Below, one piece after another: positions 50,602 to 60,762 of a stretch of DNA of 64,000 bases; the stretch's first letter is position 1; every line of letters begins with the position of its first letter. The stretch lies in contig NZ_BMYR01000005.1 of assembly GCF_014652375.1 (NCBI RefSeq), forward strand, positions 210,759 through 274,758, given 5' to 3'. The translations under genes were made by a program, and so were the position numbers. The notes below the pieces were generated by a model. That model was not told the origin of the DNA and did no database searches. It saw only the letters and a list, made by a program, of their open reading frames with translations. The DNA is from Alishewanella tabrizica. Its GTDB lineage: Bacteria > Pseudomonadota > Gammaproteobacteria > Enterobacterales > Alteromonadaceae.

Positions 50602-51641
50602 AGCGTTTATTGGCCTGGCTACCGCTTATCGTGGTGATGATTATTGTAATGCTGTGGTCTGGCTGGAAACAATTAAGCCAGCAGACATTAGCCAAACCGC
50701 TGCAATTTAGCAGTGAATTATATGAGCTTAAACCTGGCACGTCTGTGCGCGGTTTGTGTCGGTTATGGCAGCAACAACACCAGGTAACTGAACGTGATTG
50801 TCTAGTATTGAAACTGCATTTAAAACAATTCCCACATGAAGCCAATTTACAACAAGGCGTGTATAGGGTTCCTAGTACATTAACGTTAACTGACGCTTTA
50901 GCCCTGTTTAGAAGCGGCAAAGTTGCGCAATTTAGTGTGACCTTAATTGAAGGTGAAACTTTAGCACAAAGCTGGCAGCGTATAGCCGCATTGCCTTACC
51001 TAGAACACGATGTGGGCTCGGTAGAGGATCTTGCCTCCGTTATTCAGTGGCCAACTGATTGGGGGGCACTGGCGCAAACCGGACAGGTTGTGCAAGAGTT
51101 AGAGGGATTGTTTTATCCAGATACTTATTTTTACACGGCTAACAGTAAAGCCAGTGCCATTTGGCAGCGTGCGCACGAGGTGTTAAAAACAGAGTTGACG
51201 CGTTATTGGCAACAACGACATGTTGATCTGCCGTTACAAAACCCCTATGAGTTACTGATTATGGCCTCGATTATTGAGAAAGAAAGTGGTTTAAACAGCG
51301 AAAGGGGATTAGTAAGCTCAGTTTTTATGAATCGGATCAATACAAACATGCGGCTGCAAACGGATCCAACCGTTATTTATGGATTAACAGATTACACCGG
51401 ACGCATTACGCGGGCTAACTTGCGGGATCCCCATCGTTACAATACTTACCGGCATCATGGATTACCGCCAGGTCCCATTTCGTTGGTAAGCAGAACGGCA
51501 TTAATTGCGGCAGCGCAACCCGCACAAAGTGATTATTTTTATTTTGTGAGTCGTGGCGATGGTTCGCATGTGTTTTCTCAATCGTTAGAGCAGCATAATG
51601 CCGCGGTTCGTAAATATATTCTTGGACAAGGTAATGATTAG
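50595..51641 (+). CDS. mltG: Endolytic murein transglycosylase MltG
   Basis: Inner-membrane enzyme that cuts nascent glycan strands and sets their length. 348 aa. One N-terminal transmembrane helix ([16 protein letters not shown]), then a LysM-like region, then the YceG catalytic domain with [20 protein letters not shown] (catalytic Glu) and [15 protein letters not shown]. Its stop lies inside the start of tmk. Confidence 0.95.
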   Translation: MLKRLLAWLPLIVVMIIVMLWSGWKQLSQQTLAKPLQFSSELYELKPGTSVRGLCRLWQQQHQVTERDCLVLKLHLKQFPHEANLQQGVYRVPSTLTLTDALALFRSGKVAQFSVTLIEGETLAQSWQRIAALPYLEHDVGSVEDLASVIQWPTDWGALAQTGQVVQELEGLFYPDTYFYTANSKASAIWQRAHEVLKTELTRYWQQRHVDLPLQNPYELLIMASIIEKESGLNSERGLVSSVFMNRINTNMRLQTDPTVIYGLTDYTGRITRANLRDPHRYNTYRHHGLPPGPISLVSRTALIAAAQPAQSDYFYFVSRGDGSHVFSQSLEQHNAAVRKYILGQGND

Positions 51642-52284
51642 CAGTAATACGCCAAAAAAAGGTAAATTTATCGTCATTGAAGGGCTAGAAGGCGCTGGGA
51701 AAAGTACGGCTATCGCTACTGTTAACGCCTGGCTAGTTAAAAAAGGTTTACCTGTAGTTTGTACGCGAGAACCTGGCGGCACGCCGTTAGCAGAGCAATT
51801 GCGTTCCTTAGTAAAACAGGCTGATCCTAGTGAACATATTGCACCTGAAACCGAATTATTGCTGATGTACGCGTCGCGTGTACAATTACTTCGTAATGTT
51901 ATTGAACCAGCGCTTGAGGCGGGTACCTGGGTGCTTGCTGATCGACATGATATGTCATCTCGCGCCTATCAGGGCGGCGGCAGGCAATTGGGCGACAGTT
52001 TAATTAATACGTTACGGCACGCTGTGCTTGGAACAACTCGGCCAGATTTTACGTTATATTTAGATATTGACCCAGCTTTGGGCCTAGCGCGTGCCGCGCG
52101 CCGTGGCGAGTTGGATCGTATTGAGCAAGAGCAATTAGCCTTTTTTGAGCGCACGCGGGCAACGTATTTAGCGATCGCTGCCACCGAACCCAATATCGTG
52201 GTTATTGATGCAGGGCAAAGCATTGAGCAGGTACAAATGGCGTTGCAACAGGCGTTAGAGCACGCTAATTTATGTCCTATTTAG
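51634..52284 (+). CDS. tmk: Thymidylate kinase
   Basis: Phosphorylates dTMP to dTDP. 216 aa from ATG 51634, overlapping mltG by 8 bp; the longer frame from 51598 is inside mltG and not used. P-loop [13 protein letters not shown](H/Y) motif [11 protein letters not shown] region [12 protein letters not shown]. The GGACAAGG upstream supports the start. Overlaps holB. Confidence 0.96.
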   Translation: MISSNTPKKGKFIVIEGLEGAGKSTAIATVNAWLVKKGLPVVCTREPGGTPLAEQLRSLVKQADPSEHIAPETELLLMYASRVQLLRNVIEPALEAGTWVLADRHDMSSRAYQGGGRQLGDSLINTLRHAVLGTTRPDFTLYLDIDPALGLARAARRGELDRIEQEQLAFFERTRATYLAIAATEPNIVVIDAGQSIEQVQMALQQALEHANLCPI

Positions 52285-53195
52285 CTGCTACACAGTATCC
52301 ATGGTTGCAGCCAATACTGGCGCAGCTCACCCTGTTAGCTACACAACAGCGCATGGCCCATGCCTTGTTAATCAGTGGTATGGCGGGCTTGGGAAAACTC
52401 CCTTTAGCCAATGCGCTCAGTGCTTTTTTACTCTGTAAACAACCGATTAATCAGCAAGCCTGTGGTCAATGTAAAAGTTGTTTGCTGTTGGCGGCGGGCA
52501 ATCACCCTGATATTCTTTTACTCAACCCCGATAGTAATACGATTGGGGTGGATGACATCCGCAGATTAATTGAATTTACGCATGGTGCTGCACAGCAGCA
52601 GGGTAATCGCGTCATTATTTTGCCACAGGCGCAACGCATGAGCGAAGCCGCCGCCAATGCCTTGCTCAAAACCCTAGAAGAGCCACCACAAGGCTGTTAC
52701 TTACTGTTGTTAAGTGAACAACCACAGCGTTTAAAAGCAACGTTGTTAAGCCGCTGTCAGCAGTGGCGTGTTGCCCCTCTGAACGAGACAGCATTGTTAT
52801 CATGGTTGGCTGAACAATGCGATAAACCTATTCCTGCGTTTCTTTACCGCTACACGGGTGGGGCGCCATTACAGGCGTTGGCGTTATTAGAAGGCTCTGA
52901 AGCCCAACACATTGCAACACTCTTGCACATGTTGCAGGCATTTATGCAAGAACAGGTGGCGCTTGCTGCACTGGTGAAGGAACTGGAAAATCGCGATGAT
53001 AATCGTGCTATTTTAGGTTTTTTTATTCATGATGCATTACAGTCTGCGCAAAGCCTCTCGGCGGAGCGGTTGCAGCGTATTTATCAGCGCTATTATCGTT
53101 GGTGTCGTGACGAGCAACAGATTTTAGGGCAGAATAAAAACTTAGCGTTAAGTACGTTATTATTAGAGATTCAGCGAATTACCGCCACACGGTAA
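52272..53195 (+). CDS. holB: DNA polymerase III subunit delta'
   Basis: Clamp-loader subunit, 307 aa. The P-loop-like [11 protein letters not shown] lacks the usual Ser/Thr after Lys, as expected for the non-hydrolysing delta' subunit. The zinc-binding module CGQCKSC is present, and the SRC motif appears as LLSRCQQW. Translationally coupled to tmk (13-bp overlap). Confidence 0.95.
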   Translation: MSYLAATQYPWLQPILAQLTLLATQQRMAHALLISGMAGLGKLPLANALSAFLLCKQPINQQACGQCKSCLLLAAGNHPDILLLNPDSNTIGVDDIRRLIEFTHGAAQQQGNRVIILPQAQRMSEAAANALLKTLEEPPQGCYLLLLSEQPQRLKATLLSRCQQWRVAPLNETALLSWLAEQCDKPIPAFLYRYTGGAPLQALALLEGSEAQHIATLLHMLQAFMQEQVALAALVKELENRDDNRAILGFFIHDALQSAQSLSAERLQRIYQRYYRWCRDEQQILGQNKNLALSTLLLEIQRITATR

Positions 53196-53218
53196 GGGTG
53201 TTAATCGATGGAGGATTG

Positions 53219-53545
53219 ATGGAAGAGCTTGCACTAGGGTTTAGTGATAGCAAAGAGCTGTATCGTTGCTACATGCCTTTTTTTAAAAATGGTGGCTTAT
53301 TTATCCGTTCAGCTCGGCATTATCGTATGGGACAGTCGTTGGCACTGAGTGTTACCTTACCTGATACGCTAGAATCGGTTGTTGTATCAGGCAAAGTGGC
53401 GTGGATCTCCCCGTTAGGTGCGCAGAGTTCTAATCCTGCAGGGATCGGGATCGCCTTCATTGATGACAAACATGGCTTATGTAATCGTATTGAGAAGTTA
53501 TTAGGTGGCATGCTTAACAGTAATGAACCTACTTATACCATGTGA
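53219..53545 (+). CDS. pilZ: PilZ domain protein (type IV pilus PilZ type)
   Basis: 108 aa from ATG 53219 with GGAGG 4 nt upstream (GTG 53198 is too far). The PilZ fold is seen in NGGLFIRSARHYRMGQSLALSVTLPD and VSGKVAWISP, but the c-di-GMP-binding RxxxR motif is absent, as in Pseudomonas PilZ, which also lies after holB. It probably acts in type IV pilus assembly by protein contacts rather than by binding c-di-GMP. Confidence 0.88.
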   Translation: MEELALGFSDSKELYRCYMPFFKNGGLFIRSARHYRMGQSLALSVTLPDTLESVVVSGKVAWISPLGAQSSNPAGIGIAFIDDKHGLCNRIEKLLGGMLNSNEPTYTM

Positions 53546-53641
53546 TACCCGTTTTAAGTTAACGATTAGCTGCAAGCTGTCGAGGCGGGGTGATCCCATG
53601 ATGCGTAGAAAATTTTTAGAATTATTGATTAAGAGGTTGTT

Positions 53642-54433
53642 TTGTTTGTAGATTCGCATTGCCATTTAGATATGTTAGCCCTAGACGAGCTGGGGATGGA
53701 TTTACCCGAGGTGCTGGCAGCCGCTAAAAAAAGACAGATAGAGCATATGCTGTGCGTTTGTGTATCGTTAGCCGAGTTCCCAGCAATGCTTGCGAAAGTG
53801 AAACCTTTTGCCGAGGTCTCAGTTTCTTGTGGTGAGCATCCATTACATCAAAGTGATAGTGTGGATGCAGAGCTACTCGCCACATTAGCAGCACAGCAAG
53901 ATGTGGTCGCAGTGGGTGAAACGGGACTTGATTACTTTTATAATCCTGATACAAAACTCAGCCAGCAAGATGGGTTTGTTAAACATATTAGCGTTGCCCG
54001 TCAATTAGCCAAACCGTTGATTATTCATACTCGCGATGCACGTGCAGATACACTCGCCTTGATGAAAGCGCACAACGCTGAGCAGGCCAGTGGCGTATTG
54101 CATTGCTTTACTGAAAACTATGAGATGGCAAAAGCGGCATTGGACTTGGGGTTTTACATTTCGATTTCAGGCATTATGACGTTTCGAAATGCTACAGAAT
54201 TGCGTGATGTGGTGCGTAAGTTACCCCTTGATCGCTTGCTAATTGAAACCGATGCACCCTATTTAGCGCCTGTGCCGCATCGTGGTAAAACCAATCAACC
54301 TGCTTATGTTACCGATGTTGCCGCAGCAATGGCCGAGCTAAAAGGCGTGTCTATCGCTGAAGTGGCGAGGCATACCACGAACAACTTCTACCAATTGTTT
54401 AAAGGTGCTGCGCATAAAAACGCTGCGGCGTAG
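53642..54433 (+). CDS. TatD-family metal-dependent hydrolase (YcfH-like)
   Basis: 263 aa TIM-barrel hydrolase, probably a DNase. Metal ligands: DSHCHLD near the N-terminus, GETGLDYF, IIHTRDA, LHCFTE, and ETDAPYLAP. TTG 53642 with AGAGG 5 nt upstream is the only start that keeps the N-terminal HCH motif. It follows pilZ, the same place as ycfH after holB in enterics. Confidence 0.93.
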   Translation: MFVDSHCHLDMLALDELGMDLPEVLAAAKKRQIEHMLCVCVSLAEFPAMLAKVKPFAEVSVSCGEHPLHQSDSVDAELLATLAAQQDVVAVGETGLDYFYNPDTKLSQQDGFVKHISVARQLAKPLIIHTRDARADTLALMKAHNAEQASGVLHCFTENYEMAKAALDLGFYISISGIMTFRNATELRDVVRKLPLDRLLIETDAPYLAPVPHRGKTNQPAYVTDVAAAMAELKGVSIAEVARHTTNNFYQLFKGAAHKNAAA

Positions 54434-54500
54434 TTGCAAATGCATACTGATCGGATGCCGCTTATACAGTCAGTAAAAACGATGGTTTAAATAATAAAAG

Positions 54501-54533
54501 AAGCCCGGAACCAATCCGAATTGTTCCGGGCTT
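54501..54533 (+). terminator. Hairpin, probable tatD terminator
   Basis: A perfect 11-bp stem AAGCCCGGAAC / GTTCCGGGCTT with an 11-nt loop, but no U-run after it. It may be a weak terminator or a 3'-end stabiliser. Confidence 0.5.
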
Positions 54534-54962
54534 AGGGGAATGGCTCATAGGGAATGAGCCGTGCGCTATCGAGAAGAGGTTACATTAGACATTGTTAGTT
54601 TAGCTAAGCTTTTGAATATTTCATGTTCCTAATTTCGCAAAATTCATCACCTATGATTGACATCAGGGTAAAGTTTATACCCAAGTTATCCCCAGCTTAT
54701 GCCAGCAATTGTACACAAATACTGAATTTGACCTGTAATAGGGGCAAATTCTTTAGCGCTATCAGAACTAACAGATACCATTTTTAGTAAAAAACAGTCT
54801 AAAAAAACCGCAATTCTATCGTAGTCAACTGAGTCGCTGATTGGAAAGTGTTGTGTGACGTTTTAACCTCAGTAATATTTGGCATCGTTTAAGTTGAATA
54901 AACCTATCAGCGCTCGACGTTTTTAGGTTGTGGTTACGTTAAGGTAGGCTAAACTTTAGTCT

Positions 54963-55048
54963 GATTGTCGACAATCCTGCCTTTTTTAACTTGACTAATT
55001 GATAATTTAAGCTTAAAACTTAGACATTGTTTTTTTATGTCGACAATC
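54963..55048 (+). promoter_or_regulatory. GntR promoter with operators
   Basis: The perfect palindrome GATTGTCGACAATC (54963-54976) lies upstream of TTGACT (54991-54996) and a TAAAAC -10 (55014-55019). A second, partial site ATGTCGACAATC (55037-55048) lies just before the start codon. TGTCGACA-type palindromes fit a GntR/FCD regulator, so autoregulation is likely. Confidence 0.72.
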
Positions 55049-55052
55049 TGCT

Positions 55053-55727
55053 ATGTCCTTGCCGTTATTAAAACCCGTTGTTACCGCTGCCGATAGAGTG
55101 CTGCAAGAGCTATTGCAGGATATCGTCAATGGCGTTATTGCTCCGGGTAGCAAGATCAGCGAGCCAGAACTGGCCAAACGCTTTGATTTAAGCCGGGCGC
55201 CACTGCGTGAGGCATTAGCTAGGCTGGAGCGTTGTCACTTATTAGAGCGCACCCCCAATGCTGGTTCACGGGTGGTGAAATTGTCGACAGAAAACTTATT
55301 ATCGCTGTATCAGCTGCGTGAAGAACTGGAAGGTTTGGCTTGCCGCTTAGCCGCCACGCAAATGAACGATGCCGAAATTCGCGAGATGCAGGAGTTACTG
55401 GATCAGCACCTTAGTTCGCAACGGGTGCGTGAAGGCGAAAGTTATTATCAGGAAGCTGGCGATCTGGATTTTCATTACCGCATTATCCTTGGCAGCAAAA
55501 ACCCGTACCTTATCAATATCCTAACCGACGAGCTGTATCACCTGATGCGGATGTATCGGGTGCAGCTGGGGATGAACGGCCCGCGCGTATCACGAGCATT
55601 TGACGAACATAAGGCTATTATTAATGCCATTGCCAATCGCGATGGCGAACTGGCCGACTTACTGATGCGCCGGCATATCGCTGCCTCCAGGCGCAATATT
55701 GAAACCAAGCTAAGAACGCAAATCTAA
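55053..55727 (+). CDS. GntR/FadR-family (FCD) regulator of the methylcitrate operon
   Basis: 224 aa. N-terminal winged helix (about 12-75: LQDIVNGVIAPGSKISEPELAKRF, SRAPLREALARLE) and a C-terminal all-helical FCD ligand domain (about 80-220) with DLDFHYRIILG and metal-type His residues. It starts the prp gene set, so it probably senses a pathway intermediate such as 2-methylisocitrate or 2-methylcitrate. No clear ribosome site precedes ATG 55053; the operator occupies that stretch. Confidence 0.88.
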   Translation: MSLPLLKPVVTAADRVLQELLQDIVNGVIAPGSKISEPELAKRFDLSRAPLREALARLERCHLLERTPNAGSRVVKLSTENLLSLYQLREELEGLACRLAATQMNDAEIREMQELLDQHLSSQRVREGESYYQEAGDLDFHYRIILGSKNPYLINILTDELYHLMRMYRVQLGMNGPRVSRAFDEHKAIINAIANRDGELADLLMRRHIAASRRNIETKLRTQI

Positions 55728-55765
55728 GCACACAAAGCTAGGCACAAAAAGCTAAGCACACAAAC
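55710..55765 (+). repeat. 14-bp tandem repeat, 4 copies
   Basis: Units CTAAGAACGCAAAT, CTAAGCACACAAAG, CTAGGCACAAAAAG, CTAAGCACACAAAC. The first overlaps the last codons and stop of the regulator gene; the others fill the gap before prpB. Period 14 bp, diverged at 1-4 positions. Confidence 0.85.
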
Positions 55766-55795
55766 TGACTGAACTAGAGCAACAGGGGAACAACG

Positions 55796-56680
55796 ATGAG
55801 CAATTTAACCGCTGGCCAGAAATTCCGCGCCGCCATTACCGCCAATCAACCACTACAAATTGTGGGTACCATCAATGCTTACACCGCGATGATGGCCGAG
55901 CGTACCGGACATCAGGCGTTGTACCTGTCTGGCGCGGGCGTCGCCAATGCTTCTTTTGGTTTACCCGACTTAGGTATGACCTCATTAAACGATGTGTGTG
56001 AAGATATCCGCCGTATTACTGCCGCGACCTCAGTACCGCTATTAGTGGATGCGGATACTGGTTGGGGTGGGGCTTTTAATATCGCCCGTACGGTAAAAGA
56101 AATGACCCGTGCTGGCGCGGCCGGCTTTCATATTGAAGATCAGGTGGCGCAGAAGCGTTGCGGCCATCGCCCCAATAAAGAAATTGTTAGCCTCGATGAA
56201 ATGGTTGATCGGGTAAAAGCCAGTGTTGACGCCCGTACTGACGAGAGTTTCTTTATTATGGCGCGTACTGATGCCTTAGCGCAGCAAGGCTTAGACGCCG
56301 CCATTGAGCGAGCCATTGCCTGTCAGGACGCCGGTGCCGATGCCATTTTCGCTGAAGCCGTGCATACGCTAGAGCAATACAAAGCCTTTACCTCCGCCTT
56401 AAAGGTGCCAGTACTGGCGAATATCACTGAATTTGGGCAAACGCCATTGTATAACAAAGCTGAGCTGGCCAGTGTGGGTGTGGCCATGGTGCTGTATCCG
56501 TTAAGTGCGTTTCGCGCCATGAATAAAGCGGCACTTAATGTCTATCAGTCGATTTTAGAAAACGGCGATCAAAAAGCCGTGGTCGATAGCATGCAAACCC
56601 GTGCTGAGCTGTATGACTTTTTAAATTATCACAGCTTTGAGCAAAAACTGGATCAGCTGTTTACCAGCAAAAAATCTTAA
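55796..56680 (+). CDS. prpB: 2-methylisocitrate lyase
   Basis: Cleaves 2-methylisocitrate to pyruvate and succinate, the last step of the methylcitrate cycle. 294 aa, isocitrate-lyase/PEP-mutase fold. Catalytic loop KRCGHRPNK, substrate and metal residues in DADTGWGG and HIEDQ. AGGGGA precedes ATG 55796. Follows the GntR gene by 68 bp. Confidence 0.96.
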   Translation: MSNLTAGQKFRAAITANQPLQIVGTINAYTAMMAERTGHQALYLSGAGVANASFGLPDLGMTSLNDVCEDIRRITAATSVPLLVDADTGWGGAFNIARTVKEMTRAGAAGFHIEDQVAQKRCGHRPNKEIVSLDEMVDRVKASVDARTDESFFIMARTDALAQQGLDAAIERAIACQDAGADAIFAEAVHTLEQYKAFTSALKVPVLANITEFGQTPLYNKAELASVGVAMVLYPLSAFRAMNKAALNVYQSILENGDQKAVVDSMQTRAELYDFLNYHSFEQKLDQLFTSKKS

Positions 56681-56790
56681 TATAACTATTTTACATTTTT
56701 AATTATTACTTTTAGCCAAAATCATTGCCGTTGTAGCTAACACCGCTGCAGTGGTAAGGATGAAGGCTAAATAGAACAGGAGCAACAACC

Positions 56791-57918
56791 ATGTCAACAG
56801 GTAAAGTACTCTCAGGCGCAGGTTTACGTGGCCAAGTCGCTGGTAAAACCGCCTTATCCACCGTGGGTAAAACCGGTTCAGGCTTAACCTATCGGGGTTA
56901 TGATGTTAAAGATTTAGCCGCTAACTGCACCTTTGAAGAAGTGGCGTATTTAATTTTAAAAGGCGAGCTGCCAAATAGCGCTGAACTGGCGGCTTATAAA
57001 GCCAAACTCAAAAGCCTGCGGGCACTGCCTCAGGCACTAAAAGACGTATTAGAGCGTATTCCGGCCAATGCCCATCCGATGGATGTGATGCGTACCGGCT
57101 GCTCAATGCTGGGTAACTTGGAAATGGAAGACAGCTTTGCCCAGCAGCAAGATGTAACCGATCGCATGCTGGCGATTTTCCCAGGCTTGGTAAATTACTG
57201 GTACAACTATAGCCACCATGGCAAGCGGGTAAACGTAGAAACTGACGCAGATACGCTGGCCGAGCAATTCCTTTGGACTTTGCACGACAAAAAGCCTGAA
57301 GCGCTGCATATTGATGTAATGCAAGCCTCGCTAATTTTATACGCAGAGCATGAGTTTAACGCCTCAACCTTTACCGCTCGCGTTTGCGCGTCAACCTTAA
57401 GTGATATGCACTCGTGCATCACCGGCGCTATTGGCTCACTGCGTGGCCCATTGCACGGCGGTGCGAACGAAGCGGCGATGGAACTGATTGAGAAAATGGA
57501 TAACGCTGACGATGCCGAGCAAAAATTGCTGGGTATGTTAGAGCGCAAAGAAAAGATTATGGGCTTTGGCCATGCCATTTATTCTGAGTCAGATCCGCGT
57601 AACGCTGTGATCAAAGAGTGGTCAGAAAAGCTGGCGCACGCCAATGGCGATACCAAGCTGTACGATGTATCTGTGCGCTGTGAAGCCGTAATGTGGCGTG
57701 AGAAGAAACTGTTCTGTAACGCGGACTTCTTCCATGCCTCGGCTTATAACTATATGGGCATTCCAACTAAGTTGTTTACACCGATTTTCGTGTGCAGCCG
57801 CTTAACGGGCTGGGCTGCGCATGTGATGGAGCAGCGTGCTGATAACCGGATTATCCGGCCAAGTGCGGATTATGTGGGTGTTGAGCCACGTAGCGTAAAA
57901 CCGATTGCGCAAAGATAG
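56791..57918 (+). CDS. prpC: 2-methylcitrate synthase
   Basis: Condenses propionyl-CoA with oxaloacetate. 375 aa, shorter than GltA because it lacks the N-terminal beta domain. Active-site histidines lie in LRGPLHGGANEAAM and MGFGHAIYSESDPRN. SGLTYRGYDVKDLA at the N-terminus is typical of PrpC. Separated from acnD by 258 bp that hold a palindromic repeat. Confidence 0.95.
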   Translation: MSTGKVLSGAGLRGQVAGKTALSTVGKTGSGLTYRGYDVKDLAANCTFEEVAYLILKGELPNSAELAAYKAKLKSLRALPQALKDVLERIPANAHPMDVMRTGCSMLGNLEMEDSFAQQQDVTDRMLAIFPGLVNYWYNYSHHGKRVNVETDADTLAEQFLWTLHDKKPEALHIDVMQASLILYAEHEFNASTFTARVCASTLSDMHSCITGAIGSLRGPLHGGANEAAMELIEKMDNADDAEQKLLGMLERKEKIMGFGHAIYSESDPRNAVIKEWSEKLAHANGDTKLYDVSVRCEAVMWREKKLFCNADFFHASAYNYMGIPTKLFTPIFVCSRLTGWAAHVMEQRADNRIIRPSADYVGVEPRSVKPIAQR

Positions 57919-57934
57919 TAAGCGTTGTAAGCAA

Positions 57935-58123
57935 GGTTCGGTGTAACAACATCGAACCGGATGATGCACACCAAGCCGCCGTGAATACATCCATGTAGGC
58001 TTCATTGTGGACGTCTTCCATGACGTCCACCCTTGCGGGCAGCTTTGCAGCGCAAATGCGTTCCAGACGCATTTGTCAGGCATCCATGCCTTCGAGACTT
58101 GGTTTAGCATCATCCGGTTCTCG
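57935..58123 (+). repeat. CATCCATG palindromic element, copy 5 (prpC-acnD gap)
   Basis: GGTTCG/CGAACC pair (57935-57958), outer helix GGATGATGC / GCATCATCC continued by CCAAG / CTTGG, with the ACA and TTTA internal loop strands as in copies 1-3. Core GCCGCCGTGAA then TACAT-CC-ATGTA (57986-57997) and AGGC. Three more hairpins follow: 9 bp at 58007-58030, 9 bp at 58053-58075, and AGGCAT-CC-ATGCCT at 58078-58091. Confidence 0.92.
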
Positions 58124-58176
58124 TCCTTGCCAGACCACATTTAATTCAGCCTTTGCTATGCAGACAGAGACCAACC

Positions 58177-60762
58177 ATGAATAGCCAATACCGCAAAAAT
58201 TTACCTGGTACCCAGCTCGACTACTTTGACGCCCGCGAAGCGGTAGACGCCATTGAGCCGGGCGCTTATGCCAAATTACCTTACACCTCACGCGTGCATG
58301 CGGAAAACTTAGTACGCCGCTGCGATCCGGCGTTGTTGCCAGATGCGCTAAAACAGCTGATTTACCGCAAGCGCGATATCGATTTCCCGTGGTTTCCGGC
58401 CCGCGTAGTGTGCCACGATATTTTAGGCCAAACCGCGCTGGTTGATTTAGCCGGACTGCGTGATGCTATCGCCGAAAAGGGCGGTGATCCGGCCAAAGTG
58501 AACCCAGTGGTGCCAACCCAGTTGATTGTCGACCACTCATTGGCAGTAGAGCATGCCGGTTTTGAAAAAGATGCTTTTGCCAAGAACCGCGCTATTGAAG
58601 ACCGCCGTAATGACGATCGTTTCCACTTTATTAACTGGACCAAAAAAGCCTTTAAAAATGTGGATGTGATCCCGCCGGGTAACGGCATTATGCACCAGAT
58701 TAACTTAGAGCGGATGTCGCCGGTGATCCATGCTAAAGACGGCGTGGCGTTTCCGGATACCTTAGTGGGTACCGACAGCCATACGCCGCATGTTGATGCA
58801 TTAGGCGTAATCGCCATTGGCGTGGGTGGCTTAGAAGCGGAAAGCGTAATGCTTGGCCGTGCCAGTTGGATGCGCCTGCCGGATATTATTGGCGTAGAGC
58901 TAACCGGTAAAGCGCAGCCTGGTATTATGGCCACCGATATTGTGCTGGCGTTAACCGAATTTTTGCGTAAAGAAAAAGTGGTATCAAGCTACTTGGAATT
59001 CTTTGGTGAAGGTGCCGATAGCCTGAGTTTAGGTGATCGGGCAACGATATCCAACATGACCCCAGAATACGGTGCAACTGCGGCCATGTTCTCGATTGAT
59101 CAGCAAACGCTAGATTACTTAACGCTGACAGGGCGCGAGAGTGTGCAGGTTAAATTGGTAGAAACCTATGCCAAAGCCGCTGGCCTGTGGAGCGAGAGCT
59201 TAAAAACCGCCGAATACGAGCGGGTACTACACTTTGATTTATCCAGTGTTGGCCGCACTATGGCTGGCCCATCTAACCCGCATGCTCGCTTGTCGACCAG
59301 CGATTTAACCGCTAAAGGCATTGCCGGTAAGTACGAAATTGAAGAGGGTAAAATGCCAGATGGCGCGGTAATTATCGCCGCCATTACCAGCTGTACCAAT
59401 ACCTCGAACCCGCGCAACGTGATTGCCGCAGGTTTGCTGGCGCGTAATGCCAATAAACTCGGTTTAAGCCGCAAACCCTGGGTAAAAACCTCGCTGGCGC
59501 CTGGCTCAAAAGCCGTGCAATTGTATTTGGAAGAAGGCCAATTACTGTCTGAACTCGAACAGCTTGGCTTTGGTATTGTCGCCTTTGCTTGTACCACCTG
59601 TAATGGTATGAGCGGTGCGCTGGATCCGGTAATTCAGCAAGAAATTATTGATCGCGATCTGTATGCCACAGCGGTGTTATCGGGTAACCGTAACTTTGAT
59701 GGTCGTATTCACCCTTATGCCAAACAAGCGTTTTTAGCCTCACCGGCGCTAGTTGTCGCCTATGCCATTGCCGGTACCATCCGGTTTGATATCGAAAAAG
59801 ATGTGCTGGGTTACCATGAGGGTAAAGCCATTACCTTAAAAGATATTTGGCCAAGCGATGCGGAAATTGATGCGGTAGTGGCGCAAAGCGTAAAACCGGA
59901 GCAGTTCCGTAAAGTGTACGAGCCGATGTTTGCGCTGGAAGTGGATTATGGTGACAAAGTAACACCACTGTACGATTGGCGGCCACAAAGTACCTATATT
60001 CGCCGACCACCGTATTGGGAAGGCGCGCTGGCGGGCGAGCGCAGCTTAAGCGGCATGCGACCTCTGGCGATTTTGCCGGATAATATTACTACCGACCATT
60101 TATCACCGTCGAATGCCATTATGCTGGACAGCGCCGCCGGTGAATACTTGCATAAAATGGGCTTGCCAGAAGAAGATTTTAACTCTTATGCCACGCACCG
60201 CGGCGATCACTTAACTGCGCAGCGCGCCACCTTTGCTAATCCAAAACTGTTTAACGAAATGGTGCTGGAAAACGGCAACGTCAAACAAGGCTCGCTGGCA
60301 CGGGTAGAGCCGGAAGGTAAAGTGATGCGGATGTGGGAAGCGATTGAAACCTATATGGAACGCAAACAGCCGCTGATTATTGTGGCTGGAGCTGACTATG
60401 GTCAGGGCTCATCACGCGATTGGGCCGCCAAAGGTGTGCGCCTAGCGGGTGTAGAAGCCATTGCGGCCGAAGGCTTTGAGCGGATCCACCGTACCAACTT
60501 AATTGGGATGGGCGTATTACCGCTGGAGTTTAAGCCGGGTACTAACCGCAAAACCCTGCAGTTAGATGGCACTGAAACTTATGATGTGAAAGGCGCCCGT
60601 ACACCACGCACCGATTTAACACTGGTAATTAACCGCGCTAACGGTGAAGTGGTAGAAGTGCCGGTAACCTGCCGCTTAGATACGGCGGAAGAAGTGTCGA
60701 TTTATGAAGCCGGTGGTGTGCTGCAGCGCTTTGCGCAGGACTTTTTGCAAGGAGCGGTGTAA
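58177..60762 (+). CDS. acnD: 2-methylcitrate dehydratase, Fe/S-dependent (AcnD)
   Basis: Aconitase-family enzyme that dehydrates 2-methylcitrate together with PrpF. 861 aa from ATG 58177; the frame extends to 58153. [4Fe-4S] cysteines in TSCTNTSNP and ACTTCNG, substrate arginines in GSSRDWAAKG. It is the acnD/prpF type of pathway, replacing PrpD of enterics. Its stop overlaps prpF (TAATG). Confidence 0.95.
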   Translation: MNSQYRKNLPGTQLDYFDAREAVDAIEPGAYAKLPYTSRVHAENLVRRCDPALLPDALKQLIYRKRDIDFPWFPARVVCHDILGQTALVDLAGLRDAIAEKGGDPAKVNPVVPTQLIVDHSLAVEHAGFEKDAFAKNRAIEDRRNDDRFHFINWTKKAFKNVDVIPPGNGIMHQINLERMSPVIHAKDGVAFPDTLVGTDSHTPHVDALGVIAIGVGGLEAESVMLGRASWMRLPDIIGVELTGKAQPGIMATDIVLALTEFLRKEKVVSSYLEFFGEGADSLSLGDRATISNMTPEYGATAAMFSIDQQTLDYLTLTGRESVQVKLVETYAKAAGLWSESLKTAEYERVLHFDLSSVGRTMAGPSNPHARLSTSDLTAKGIAGKYEIEEGKMPDGAVIIAAITSCTNTSNPRNVIAAGLLARNANKLGLSRKPWVKTSLAPGSKAVQLYLEEGQLLSELEQLGFGIVAFACTTCNGMSGALDPVIQQEIIDRDLYATAVLSGNRNFDGRIHPYAKQAFLASPALVVAYAIAGTIRFDIEKDVLGYHEGKAITLKDIWPSDAEIDAVVAQSVKPEQFRKVYEPMFALEVDYGDKVTPLYDWRPQSTYIRRPPYWEGALAGERSLSGMRPLAILPDNITTDHLSPSNAIMLDSAAGEYLHKMGLPEEDFNSYATHRGDHLTAQRATFANPKLFNEMVLENGNVKQGSLARVEPEGKVMRMWEAIETYMERKQPLIIVAGADYGQGSSRDWAAKGVRLAGVEAIAAEGFERIHRTNLIGMGVLPLEFKPGTNRKTLQLDGTETYDVKGARTPRTDLTLVINRANGEVVEVPVTCRLDTAEEVSIYEAGGVLQRFAQDFLQGAV

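Larger units (their letters stand above)
54434..55052. other. Intergenic region tatD to GntR regulator
   Basis: 619 bp without a gene. Two hairpins stand near the start: 54501-54533, and GGCTCAT/ATGAGCC at 54542-54560. The middle is A+T-rich and featureless to me. The right end holds the GntR promoter and operators. No ribosome site with a credible short frame was found. Confidence 0.6.

Noticed and set aside
52272..53195. Defective P-loop in holB as a sign of a pseudogene
   Set aside because: Loss of the Ser/Thr is normal in delta' subunits; the rest is intact.
53219..53545. c-di-GMP receptor role for the PilZ protein
   Set aside because: The RxxxR ligand motif is missing; the pilus-type PilZ is the better match.
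54660..54730. Replication origin-like DnaA boxes (TTATCCCCA)
   Set aside because: A single imperfect match and no clustered boxes or origin genes.
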